A stretch of DNA of 7,210 nucleotides from Candidatus Poseidoniaceae archaeon (GCA_028822955.1 JAPKCL010000087.1:1-7210); one strand, 5' to 3'. Shown: positions 1-5,929, counted from the first letter of the stretch. The notes: generated from the letters alone by a model not told the origin. A program made the numbers and translations.

Positions 1-244
1 GTGCGGCACTTCTTGGTGCTCCTGCACCTCCAATGCCTCCTATGGATGCACCTGCTGAATCTTCAATGATGGCTGACAGTGCGGCACTTCTTGGTGCTCC
101 TGCACCTCCAATGCCTCCTATGGATGCACCTGCACCTCCAACCATGCCACCAATGCCACCAATGCCAGAAATGGAAGCCGAAGCACCTGCTGAACCTTCA
201 ATGATGGCTGACAGTGCGGCGCTCCTTGGTGCACCTGCACCTCC
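1..244 (+). repeat. Coding tandem repeats (Ala/Pro/Met-rich), 78-bp period plus a diverged third copy
   Basis: Bases 1-55 recur exactly at 79-133, a period of 78 bp (26 codons). A third, partial copy at 189-244 matches 54-109 with four differences. Three of these are silent (Ala, Leu, Ala codons) and one changes Ser to Pro. The repeated protein unit contains SMMADSAALLGAPAPP and MPPMDAPAE. Between copies 2 and 3 lies a Pro/Met-rich insert (PPTMPPMPPMPEM). The period is a multiple of three, so gain or loss of a unit keeps frame. More copies may lie upstream of the window. Confidence 0.95.
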
Positions 245-2672
245 CGAAGCACCAGAAGAAGCGGAAGAACCTAAGGGAATTCCTCTCCTTCCAACTTCAC
301 TTACCCCAGACCCTGTTCTTGGAACTCCTGACAACTTGATGGGTGAGCAAGCCGGTGCAATTATTCGAACCAGTGCTGAAGTTGACGAAGTACTCGGAGA
401 CAAACTTGAAGGAACTCTCCATGAAGTTGAAAAAGCCACACTAAGTGCTGATGGGGAAATCATCAAGCAGTCTGTTAAGGGTACGCTGAAGGTGAACAAC
501 CCCTCTGTTGAAGACCGAATTTATGATATTGACGTCATGCTCGATCATGCAGATGCTACTGACATCGGTGGAGACAATGTCTCTGTCGATGAATTAGAAG
601 CTGGTGCAAACTACAGCATGAAATACAAGGTAAGTGGCAAGAGAATGCTCGTTCTTCGAGAACGACTCGACACCAATCCGGCTCGTTCACAAGGACATTC
701 CCTTTCCGTCGCATCCGGCGAAGAAGGTGGCCCAATTGCTTTGGAGATTGAAGTTGAAAATATGGCCTCTGTAGCCATTAACCATGTTGTTGTTACTCGT
801 CCACTTCCAAAGGAACTGACCTTTGCAAGCATTGGTGCAGCAACGCTCGATGAAGACACACTTACTTGGGATGTTGGAACACTTTCTGCTGGAGAAAAGC
901 AAGTCCTCAGTATCGAAGGAACCATTCTTGTATCGGGTACCAAATCCATCAATGCTGGTGTTGCATCTGCAACATACACATCGAATTCTACGCTTTCAAA
1001 CTTGAACTTTAGAGAACTCGACGCTTTCTGCCGTGGATTCTCCTACATGCGTGTACGTGAAGACGAACGACCAGACAATTGGCTCTGCCGAACTACATTT
1101 GAGAACCGTTCATCGTTCGCCGTAGATTTGGTGAAACTCCAAGTTCGTATGAAGGGAAGCGACGACTTGCTTTTCGACATCAGCGATGTTCGACAAGACG
1201 TCAAGCCTCATGGAAAGTGGGAAAGTGAAGAACGTACAGTTATGGCACAATCGAAGCCTGACTTTGCAACTGAACTTGCATACACCATCCTACCACGTGC
1301 AAGCCGAAGTACAGAAGGCTCGATTAGCCTCCAACCAAAGACGCTCCAAGTTGTTGAAGCGAACTTAGAAAAGGTATACTCGACATCTGGATTGCGGTCT
1401 TACCGCTCTCAAAAGGTAACAGCATGCTTAACATTGAGCAACAATGGTTCTTCAGACATCAACTTGATGCGTATTACCGATGATGTTCCAGGACTCTTTG
1501 ATGCACCGGATGTCTCTGCAATGACCATTAAGATCAACGGCAAGGAACTCGATGCTGAACAAATCAAAACAGAAATCAACAGTGGAATTACACTGGAGAA
1601 GACAAACCGTTCACCTGATGGAGATGGACATACCTTGACCATCACTGTCGGCGCTCGTGGCCCAGTTGGTCTCAAGCCTGGAAAGAACATGACCATTGAA
1701 TATGATTTGATTTCTCCAGACCCGTCTCCGGACAACACCAACATTACTGCTCCTGCTCGAACTGAATTCAGTGCAGAGCGATATGGACCTGTTTGCACCC
1801 GAGATACATCAGTAGCTCCTTCAATTAGTGTGATTCACAATCGACGTGACTTCTCCTTTGGAAAGACAACACAGAAGATTGGTGGCAAGGGTCGTCATGA
1901 AGTTTTGATTCTCTTTTCCAATGACGGAGACACCGCATTACAAGATGTCGTTCTAAGCGATATCATTCCTGAAAAGTTCGAAATTAAGGATTGGCTGATT
2001 CGTGGAAACAACGACAAGCGTGATGACTGTGTAATGGCAACCAAACCTGGTGAAGGTGGAACACACGTCACTTGGACGATACCAATCGTCGAAAAGGGTG
2101 AACGACTCGAAGTTTCCTTCGAAATTATTGGCCCTGGAGTCATCGACGGTGAAGCAGGAAACCGATTCCACGGCGTTCACTTTGGAGATGAAGTTGAAAC
2201 CGAAGATATGGCATCATCGACCGAAGAAGAAGTCGAAGAAGTCGTTGAAGAATCCAATGATGATTCGGGTGATGAAGAAGTTGAATCCAAGGTCTCGTGG
2301 AGAGAGGATGTCCTCCTCCGTGTCATGGCTGCTGCAGACATAGATGTCAGTGAACGTGATGCATTTGTTTCGCATGCAGAGAATTTTGATTTGGATGAAA
2401 ACGGCTATCTCAAAAAGGCTGAACTTGAAGCTGCTGCAAAAGCATGGAATGCTGATGCATCTGGTGAAGAAGAAGTTGTTGCTGAAGAGGCTGTCGAAGA
2501 ACCTGCAATTGAAGAAGTTACGGAAGAGGCAACTGAAGAACCTGTAACTGAAGAAGTTGTTGAAGAAGCAGAGGCCGCTGAAGAAGCAGAAGAAAAGAAC
2601 TGTCCGATTTGTATGGCAGTCAATACATCTGATGCTGCTGCTTGTTCAGTTTGTTCCTTCACTTTCGAGTGA
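3..2672 (+). CDS. Large multidomain acidic protein: Ala/Pro/Met repeats, DUF11-like domains, EF-hand, C-terminal zinc ribbon (5' partial)
   Basis: The frame is open from the left edge, so the ATG at 33 is only the first Met in view and the true start lies upstream; 889 codons are visible. The order is: Ala/Pro/Met-rich repeats (to about 270); a beta-rich segment (about 411-630); a DUF11-like beta-sandwich (about 726-938) containing LTWDVGTLSAGEKQ, typical of that family; a Cys-containing segment (about 1025-1383); and two more sandwich-like segments (about 1410-1740 and 1848-2138). An acidic Glu/Val linker, a single EF-hand loop (2388-2423), a second acidic stretch and a CPIC...CSVC zinc ribbon (2601-2654) close the protein. 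No transmembrane segment is visible. DUF11 domains usually sit in exported proteins and short zinc ribbons in cytosolic ones, so location is unclear. Function is unknown; a scaffold or surface role is only inference. The reading frame is very secure. Confidence 0.93.
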   Translation, partial: AALLGAPAPPMPPMDAPAESSMMADSAALLGAPAPPMPPMDAPAPPTMPPMPPMPEMEAEAPAEPSMMADSAALLGAPAPPEAPEEAEEPKGIPLLPTSLTPDPVLGTPDNLMGEQAGAIIRTSAEVDEVLGDKLEGTLHEVEKATLSADGEIIKQSVKGTLKVNNPSVEDRIYDIDVMLDHADATDIGGDNVSVDELEAGANYSMKYKVSGKRMLVLRERLDTNPARSQGHSLSVASGEEGGPIALEIEVENMASVAINHVVVTRPLPKELTFASIGAATLDEDTLTWDVGTLSAGEKQVLSIEGTILVSGTKSINAGVASATYTSNSTLSNLNFRELDAFCRGFSYMRVREDERPDNWLCRTTFENRSSFAVDLVKLQVRMKGSDDLLFDISDVRQDVKPHGKWESEERTVMAQSKPDFATELAYTILPRASRSTEGSISLQPKTLQVVEANLEKVYSTSGLRSYRSQKVTACLTLSNNGSSDINLMRITDDVPGLFDAPDVSAMTIKINGKELDAEQIKTEINSGITLEKTNRSPDGDGHTLTITVGARGPVGLKPGKNMTIEYDLISPDPSPDNTNITAPARTEFSAERYGPVCTRDTSVAPSISVIHNRRDFSFGKTTQKIGGKGRHEVLILFSNDGDTALQDVVLSDIIPEKFEIKDWLIRGNNDKRDDCVMATKPGEGGTHVTWTIPIVEKGERLEVSFEIIGPGVIDGEAGNRFHGVHFGDEVETEDMASSTEEEVEEVVEESNDDSGDEEVESKVSWREDVLLRVMAAADIDVSERDAFVSHAENFDLDENGYLKKAELEAAAKAWNADASGEEEVVAEEAVEEPAIEEVTEEATEEPVTEEVVEEAEAAEEAEEKNCPICMAVNTSDAAACSVCSFTFE
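2388..2423 (+). other. EF-hand calcium-binding loop within the large protein
   Basis: The encoded 12-residue loop DLDENGYLKKAE fits the canonical EF-hand pattern: Asp at 1, Asp at 3, Asn at 5, Gly at 6, a hydrophobic residue at 8 and Glu at 12. It is flanked by helix-compatible sequence (ERDAFVSHAENF before, LEAAAKAW after). Only one loop is visible. Single loops can bind calcium by pairing with another molecule. Binding is predicted from the motif only. Confidence 0.75.
2601..2654 (+). other. C-terminal zinc ribbon of the large protein
   Basis: Two CxxC pairs (CPIC and CSVC, separated by 10 residues) lie just before the stop codon, after a long Glu-rich linker. The pattern matches short zinc ribbons common at archaeal protein termini. 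Zinc ligation is inferred from the four cysteines. Confidence 0.75.
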
Positions 2673-2692
2673 TTCATTCTAAGTACGCTTGA

Positions 2693-2720
2693 GTGATCTG
2701 AACTTTACAGTTCATGTCAC
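2693..2720. terminator. Hairpin in convergent spacer, candidate bidirectional terminator
   Basis: GTGATCTGAACT (2693-2704) and AGTTCATGTCAC (2709-2720) form a 12-position stem around a TTAC loop. It has one mismatch (2698 against 2715) and one G-U pair (2697 with 2716). It starts 21 bp after the stop of the large gene and ends 31 bp past the stop of the opposing gene. A weaker dyad follows at 2722-2751 (GACTC/GAGTC with inner GACT/AGTC). Only a TTTT run (2729-2732) follows on the plus strand. Archaeal termination relies mainly on T-tracts, so this could instead stabilise 3' ends. Confidence 0.45.
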
Positions 2721-2751
2721 GGACTCTGTTTTGACTAAACGAAGTCGAGTC

Positions 2752-3192
2752 TCATTCAGGCAAGACCCATTGAGGCCAGTTCTCATTATCCGAAGAATTA
2801 CTTACGATGATCAGTACTGGTCGGTCCACTTTCGAGAGTACAATTTCCAGCGAGTTTTGTGTGGATGGAGGTATAACACCGTCCCTGAGGTCGACTGCTA
2901 ACCACGCATCAGGATACTGTTCCATCCACGCTATGAGTTCTGCCTCAATTCCTTCCGGTGGGATACCTTGGCGAACACTTGCAATAAATCCCCAGCCAGG
3001 TGGACAACGACGTTCAGCATCGGTCCACAAAAAAATACGACGCTCACCTGGTAAGCGTTCTAATTGAGCCTCAGCCTCATCCAAAGTGATGCAAACAGGC
3101 CGGTTTGGCATTGGCATTGGCAATGAATGACGCCAAGTTCGGTCCAAATCCAACGGTTCTCTGCGGCGCATGGAAGACCGTTGTCGCCTCAT
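2752..3192 (-). CDS. Uncharacterised 146-residue protein
   Basis: I do not recognise a family. The open frame extends upstream to a TTG at 3318, but that would overlap the divergent gene. The ATG at 3192 is preferred because GAGGG lies 9 nt upstream on the minus strand. The N-terminus is basic and Arg-rich (MRRQRSSMRRREP), followed by a Pro-Met repeat (PMPMPN). The remainder looks like a compact soluble alpha/beta domain with predicted strands at RRIFLWTD, AWLAVDLRDG and RPVLIIVSN, and a helix at GIEAELIAWMEQY. It is Trp-rich, with two cysteines, and has no membrane segment or signal peptide. It is transcribed divergently from the EMC3-cmk-cbf5 operon and convergently with the large acidic gene. 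Reality is supported by the SD motif, by good packing between neighbours and by natural-looking protein composition. Confidence 0.72.
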   Translation of the reverse strand: MRRQRSSMRRREPLDLDRTWRHSLPMPMPNRPVCITLDEAEAQLERLPGERRIFLWTDAERRCPPGWGFIASVRQGIPPEGIEAELIAWMEQYPDAWLAVDLRDGVIPPSTQNSLEIVLSKVDRPVLIIVSNSSDNENWPQWVLPE

Positions 3193-3231
3193 CGTTTCAA
3201 TCCCTCGGCAGAGTGTGTATGAACTGAGGCA
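3193..3231. promoter_or_regulatory. 39-bp divergent intergenic region, probably with overlapping promoters
   Basis: The two start codons (3192 minus, 3232 plus) are only 39 bp apart. I see no convincing TATA/BRE element in it. Promoters for both directions must overlap each other or lie inside the opposing coding sequences. TGAGG at 3225-3229 is only 2 nt from the plus-strand ATG, too close for a standard Shine-Dalgarno, so the operon transcript may be leaderless or start at a later Met (3259). Confidence 0.4.
3202..3206 (-). promoter_or_regulatory. Shine-Dalgarno motif for the minus-strand unknown gene
   Basis: GAGGG on the minus strand, with a 9-nt gap to the ATG at 3192. This decides the start over the in-frame TTG at 3318 and the ATG at 3171, neither of which has an upstream purine motif I could find. 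Confidence 0.65.
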
Positions 3232-4203
3232 ATGACAGAGGAATTCAAGCGAACCTTCATGCCCTCTATGCGCCGCCCTCAATACATGTCCAACGGGAAC
3301 GCACCCCCGCCACCTCAACCGCCAGGTGGGTCAATGTTGATGATGCTTGGAGTAATGGTCATGATGACTCTTCTCATCATGAACCCGGGTATTCGTAATA
3401 CTCTCGGTGATGTTGCAGACCCTGTCTTATCACCGATACTACCAGAAGAAGCCTACTTTGTCCTTACAGTACTCATCTTGGGAAGTTTCTCGATGACCAT
3501 GAATACCGTTCTTCGGAATTTCTTTACCGACCCAATGGCTCAAGCGCATATCGGCCATCGACAAGGTCAAGTCCGTAAAATGATGAATGATGCACGAGTT
3601 TCACGCGACCCGATCTTGCAAGAAAAAGCAACGACGCTTCAACAACAAATGATGCCTGAACAATTGAAAGTTCAGATGGGTGCCATGAAGCCAATGATGT
3701 TTACAATGGTCTTCATTATCGGTATTTTTGCTTGGTTAACAAGTGCTGTCGAAAGTTTCCGAGTCGACTACGTCTCGCTTCCATGGGCATCAGAATGGAA
3801 CTTACTTGATGATAAATTCCTCTTTTTCCCAGCATGGATTTGTGCATACATCTGTATGAGCGCTCCACTCGGCCGAATCATCGACCGACACATCAAACTC
3901 TTCCGATACCGCAAGCATCCCTTGGTGACAGCAGGCGAGACTCTCAAAGAACCACTTCTCCATCTTGTGGTTACCTCAACATCCTCGACTGACAGTGATA
4001 GTAAGCGTCGAAAGCAACGTAACCAACGCAACAACCCTACCAACCGCAGCAAGTCCAAAGTGTGGCCAAAGGATGAAACAAGTGAGAAACCAGTGAAGGT
4101 AGAATCAAACTCAAATGAATGCCCGGAATGCGGCCTCAGTATGATTACAAAACTAGGAGCCCGAAGTAGGCGTTGTGACGTTTGTCGACACGAGTGGGTG
4201 TAG
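3232..4203 (+). CDS. EMC3/TMCO1-like (DUF106) membrane protein with C-terminal zinc ribbon
   Basis: A 323-residue polytopic membrane protein of the archaeal DUF106 group, part of the Oxa1/YidC/Get1/EMC3/TMCO1 superfamily of membrane-protein insertases. Hydrophobic segments lie at about residues 34-50, 73-93, 153-173 and 196-214. Between the second and third is a charged, helical, coiled-coil-prone stretch (about 100-150) where this family carries its cytosolic coiled coil. A basic, Ser/Asn-rich tail (about 255-290) leads to a terminal zinc ribbon with cysteines at 297, 300, 315 and 318 (CPEC and CDVC). The family inserts hydrophobic segments into the membrane; that role is assumed here. The zinc ribbon tail is unusual for the family as I know it. 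The gene heads an operon with cmk and cbf5, the common archaeal context for DUF106. The start could also be Met10 (3259). Confidence 0.88.
   Translation: MTEEFKRTFMPSMRRPQYMSNGNAPPPPQPPGGSMLMMLGVMVMMTLLIMNPGIRNTLGDVADPVLSPILPEEAYFVLTVLILGSFSMTMNTVLRNFFTDPMAQAHIGHRQGQVRKMMNDARVSRDPILQEKATTLQQQMMPEQLKVQMGAMKPMMFTMVFIIGIFAWLTSAVESFRVDYVSLPWASEWNLLDDKFLFFPAWICAYICMSAPLGRIIDRHIKLFRYRKHPLVTAGETLKEPLLHLVVTSTSSTDSDSKRRKQRNQRNNPTNRSKSKVWPKDETSEKPVKVESNSNECPECGLSMITKLGARSRRCDVCRHEWV
4120..4203 (+). other. C-terminal zinc ribbon on the EMC3-like protein
   Basis: CPEC and CDVC pairs separated by 14 residues, ending in RHEWV just before the stop. The arrangement resembles rubredoxin-like zinc ribbons. 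It follows a basic low-complexity linker, so it could act as a ribosome- or RNA-contacting tail; that function is inference. Confidence 0.75.
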
Positions 4204-4205
4204 AC

Positions 4206-4742
4206 ATGCCACGGATAACCGTGTCAGGACATCCCGGTAGTGGTACAAGCACCTTAGTGAAAGGACTTGTAGCACACTTTGGCTGGACATCGCTCAATGG
4301 TGGCGACATATTTCGTAACGAAGCTGCCAATCGAAACATGAGTGTTCAAGAATTTGGAGAATTATGCAAAGGCGACCTCGAAGTAGACCGAGCATTGGAT
4401 AAACTCTTACAGGAAAAAATGCTTGCAAACACTGCAGATATTGTTGAATCAAGATTAGCAGGATGGTGGGCATACCGACTAGAAATTCCTTGTGTTCGGC
4501 TCTGGCTCGAAGTTGACGAACTCGAACGAGCAACAAGAGTCTCTTACCGTGAAAAAAATTCTATAGAACAGGCCCTAGCCGAGAATGAAAAACGCTCAGC
4601 GGTCGATGCGGAGCGCTTTATGGAACTCTATCAACTGTTACCTGAACAGCGCGAACCCTATACCTCATCACTTGACGCAACAAACCTTGGCAGTGAAGAA
4701 GTGCTTGCTGCCACTATCACAATTTTGGAGAAATACCTATGA
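4206..4742 (+). CDS. cmk: Cytidylate kinase, archaeal type (EC 2.7.4.25)
   Basis: A 178-residue P-loop kinase that phosphorylates CMP and dCMP with ATP in the cytosol for pyrimidine nucleotide supply. The phosphate-binding loop is GHPGSGTST (residues 8-16), with Thr where most kinases have Lys; to my recollection this is shared by other archaeal Cmk proteins. GGDIFR (32-37) and the IVESRLAGWW segment (79-88) match the family's nucleotide-binding and substrate regions, and an Arg-containing lid segment follows (ATRVSYREKN). Length fits the short archaeal form. The ATG at 4206 is chosen over an in-frame TTG at 4182 because the protein then begins right at the first beta strand (PRITVSG), as in relatives. 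It follows the EMC3-like stop by 2 nt, with GGTG (4197-4200) as a weak Shine-Dalgarno, and overlaps cbf5 by 4 nt. Confidence 0.93.
   Translation: MPRITVSGHPGSGTSTLVKGLVAHFGWTSLNGGDIFRNEAANRNMSVQEFGELCKGDLEVDRALDKLLQEKMLANTADIVESRLAGWWAYRLEIPCVRLWLEVDELERATRVSYREKNSIEQALAENEKRSAVDAERFMELYQLLPEQREPYTSSLDATNLGSEEVLAATITILEKYL
4727..4730 (+). promoter_or_regulatory. Shine-Dalgarno motif for cbf5
   Basis: GGAG, 8 nt upstream of the ATG at 4739, sits within the end of cmk. With the ATGA start/stop overlap at 4739-4742 it suggests translational coupling of the two genes. Confidence 0.65.
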
Positions 4743-5707
4743 CACTACACATTCTTGATGCTGCTGCCTCGACAAATCCTGCCATTGGTGGAATCCCAGA
4801 TGACCGAGATGTTGAGGAGCGTCTTGCCTCTGGATTTATTCTCTTGGACAAACCTGCAGGCCCGACCTCTCACCAACTCGCATCTTGGGCTCGTGACCTG
4901 TTTGGTCTCGAGCGCTTGGGCCACGGAGGTACACTCGACCCGTTTGCAACAGGTGTCCTTCCTTTGATGGCAGGAAAAACCATGAAACTCACCAAAAAAA
5001 TTCTTACGCACAAAAAAACCTATATTTGCGTGTTCCGTTTTGCAACAGTTCCTGACGAAGCCCAACTCAAGAAAGTAATGAAGCAACTGACAGGACGAGT
5101 TTACAACGTTCCACCGGAAGTGTCTGCGGTTAAAGTACAGGTTCGAACTCGTAAAATCTTCACTTTTGAAAACATTGAGATGAAAGGAAAGGATATGATC
5201 GCACGTGTTTACTGTGAAGCAGGAACCTACATCCGTACCATGGCCCGTGACCTTGGATTGCTCTTGGACATGAAAGTCCAGTTGAAAGAATTGCGTCGTG
5301 AAAACACTGGCGTGTTCAAATTAGAGGATTGTATTACAATGCAAGATTTAGCTGATGCAGTTTGGCTCTGGAAAGAATGCAAACAACCAGAAGCTTTGCT
5401 TCGGGTCATTCATCCAATTGAAAAGTTACTGCTCGATTTGCCAACAGCGACTGTAAAAGACAGTGCTGCTGCTGCCTTAGCACATGGTGCACCATTATTG
5501 CGACCAGGACTTGTCTCGATTGATGCTGGAGTAAAGGCTGGAAAAGAAGTTGTCATTCAAACCCTGAAAGGCGAGGCTGTTGGAATTGTATCGCTCACGC
5601 TCGGTACGGATGAAATCGCTGGTATTAACGAAGGTGAAGTTGCACGACCTAGTATGGTCTTGCTCGATGAAGGATTATACCCTCGTCGCTGGAAGTCTCC
5701 AGAGTGA
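4739..5707 (+). CDS. cbf5: H/ACA RNP pseudouridine synthase Cbf5 (TruB family with PUA domain)
   Basis: A 322-residue catalytic subunit of archaeal H/ACA ribonucleoproteins, converting uridine to pseudouridine in rRNA under guide RNA direction with Nop10, Gar1 and L7Ae. It can also act on tRNA U55. After an N-terminal lead (1-31) the TruB domain begins at GFILLDKP. Motif II is GHGGTLDP (61-68), with catalytic Asp67. Tyr95 lies in the KKTY motif, RTRKIF (136-141) is typical of Cbf5, and EAGTYIRT (160-167) carries the conserved Arg. The PUA domain, which binds the guide RNA's ACA end, starts near KDSA and runs to the C-terminus with HGAPLLRPG and LKGEAVG. The residues after the catalytic Asp read PFATG, as in many bacterial TruB proteins, rather than the PKVSG/PKVTG common in Cbf5. 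The rest, including VWLWKE, is clearly archaeal. It is the last gene of the operon. Confidence 0.94.
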   Translation: MTLHILDAAASTNPAIGGIPDDRDVEERLASGFILLDKPAGPTSHQLASWARDLFGLERLGHGGTLDPFATGVLPLMAGKTMKLTKKILTHKKTYICVFRFATVPDEAQLKKVMKQLTGRVYNVPPEVSAVKVQVRTRKIFTFENIEMKGKDMIARVYCEAGTYIRTMARDLGLLLDMKVQLKELRRENTGVFKLEDCITMQDLADAVWLWKECKQPEALLRVIHPIEKLLLDLPTATVKDSAAAALAHGAPLLRPGLVSIDAGVKAGKEVVIQTLKGEAVGIVSLTLGTDEIAGINEGEVARPSMVLLDEGLYPRRWKSPE

Positions 5708-5743
5708 ATCAATTAAGATTCTCAAGCTTCAACATATTCTTCG

Positions 5744-5753
5744 TAAATATATT
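5744..5753 (+). promoter_or_regulatory. TATA-box-like element in convergent spacer
   Basis: TAAATATATT resembles an archaeal TATA box. Initiation about 25 bp downstream (near 5773-5778) would precede the hairpin-rich stretch 5807-5887. The spacer is AT-rich, so a chance match is quite possible. Confidence 0.3.
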
Positions 5754-5776
5754 CGTCTGTTTCTATTCGTATTTTT
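5750..5776 (+). terminator. T-rich tract downstream of cbf5
   Basis: A pyrimidine/T-rich stretch begins 42 bp after the cbf5 stop and ends in TTTTT (5772-5776). Archaeal RNA polymerase can terminate at such tracts without a hairpin, so this is one candidate end for the operon transcript. Confidence 0.4.
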
Positions 5777-5822
5777 AATACTGACATAATTCCCACATCC
5801 ACTTTGTCAACAGGTGTTGAAC

Positions 5823-5887
5823 GGCCCCCACAGCCTCAAAGCAATTTTTTGTGAGACGGTCACCATATCAAGTTTGAGGGCCTTTTT
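5823..5887 (+). terminator. Hairpin followed by T-run, candidate intrinsic terminator or end of a small RNA
   Basis: CCTCAAA (5834-5840) pairs with TTTGAGG (5873-5879). An outer GGC (5823-5825) can pair with GCC (5880-5882) across an 8-nt bulge, and an inner GTGA/TCAC (5851-5854 with 5860-5863) adds a smaller stem. TTTTT follows directly at 5883-5887. The T-run lies only on the plus strand, so it fits termination of cbf5-direction transcripts. A 5-bp TCAAC/GTTGA stem with an AGGT loop (5807-5820) sits just upstream. Confidence 0.5.
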
Positions 5888-5908
5888 CGCGTTATCCGTC
5901 AACAGGGA

Positions 5909-5929
5909 TGTTTTCCGCCACGGAAAGCA
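5909..5929. terminator. Short hairpin beyond the surface protein gene
   Basis: TGTTTTCCG (5909-5917) pairs with CGGAAAGCA (5921-5929) around a CCA loop; the stem is 9 bp with one G-U. It lies 12 bp past the stop of the minus-strand gene, so it could mark that transcript's 3' end, though no T-run follows it on the minus strand. Confidence 0.4.

Noticed and set aside
1..244. Repeats at the left edge as a CRISPR array
   Set aside because: The unit is an in-frame coding repeat with no unique spacers or palindromic repeat structure.
1409..1798. 129-codon minus-strand open frame
   Set aside because: Fully antisense to the large plus-strand gene, with no family-like features and no start signal.
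2405..2677. Ser/Ala-rich minus-strand open frame opposite the acidic linker
   Set aside because: Its composition is the antisense of repeated GAA/GAG and GCT codons; it lies wholly within a clearly coding region.
3105..3122. Three tandem TTGGCA units
   Set aside because: They simply encode the Pro-Met repeat in the minus-strand protein; too short to be treated as a separate element.
3193..3318. Upstream extension of the unknown minus-strand gene to a TTG
   Set aside because: It would overlap the EMC3-like coding region. The ATG at 3192 has a good Shine-Dalgarno motif, and the extra residues look like antisense noise.
4182..4205. Upstream TTG start for cytidylate kinase
   Set aside because: It overlaps the end of the preceding zinc ribbon; the ATG at 4206 places the start at the first beta strand, as in relatives.
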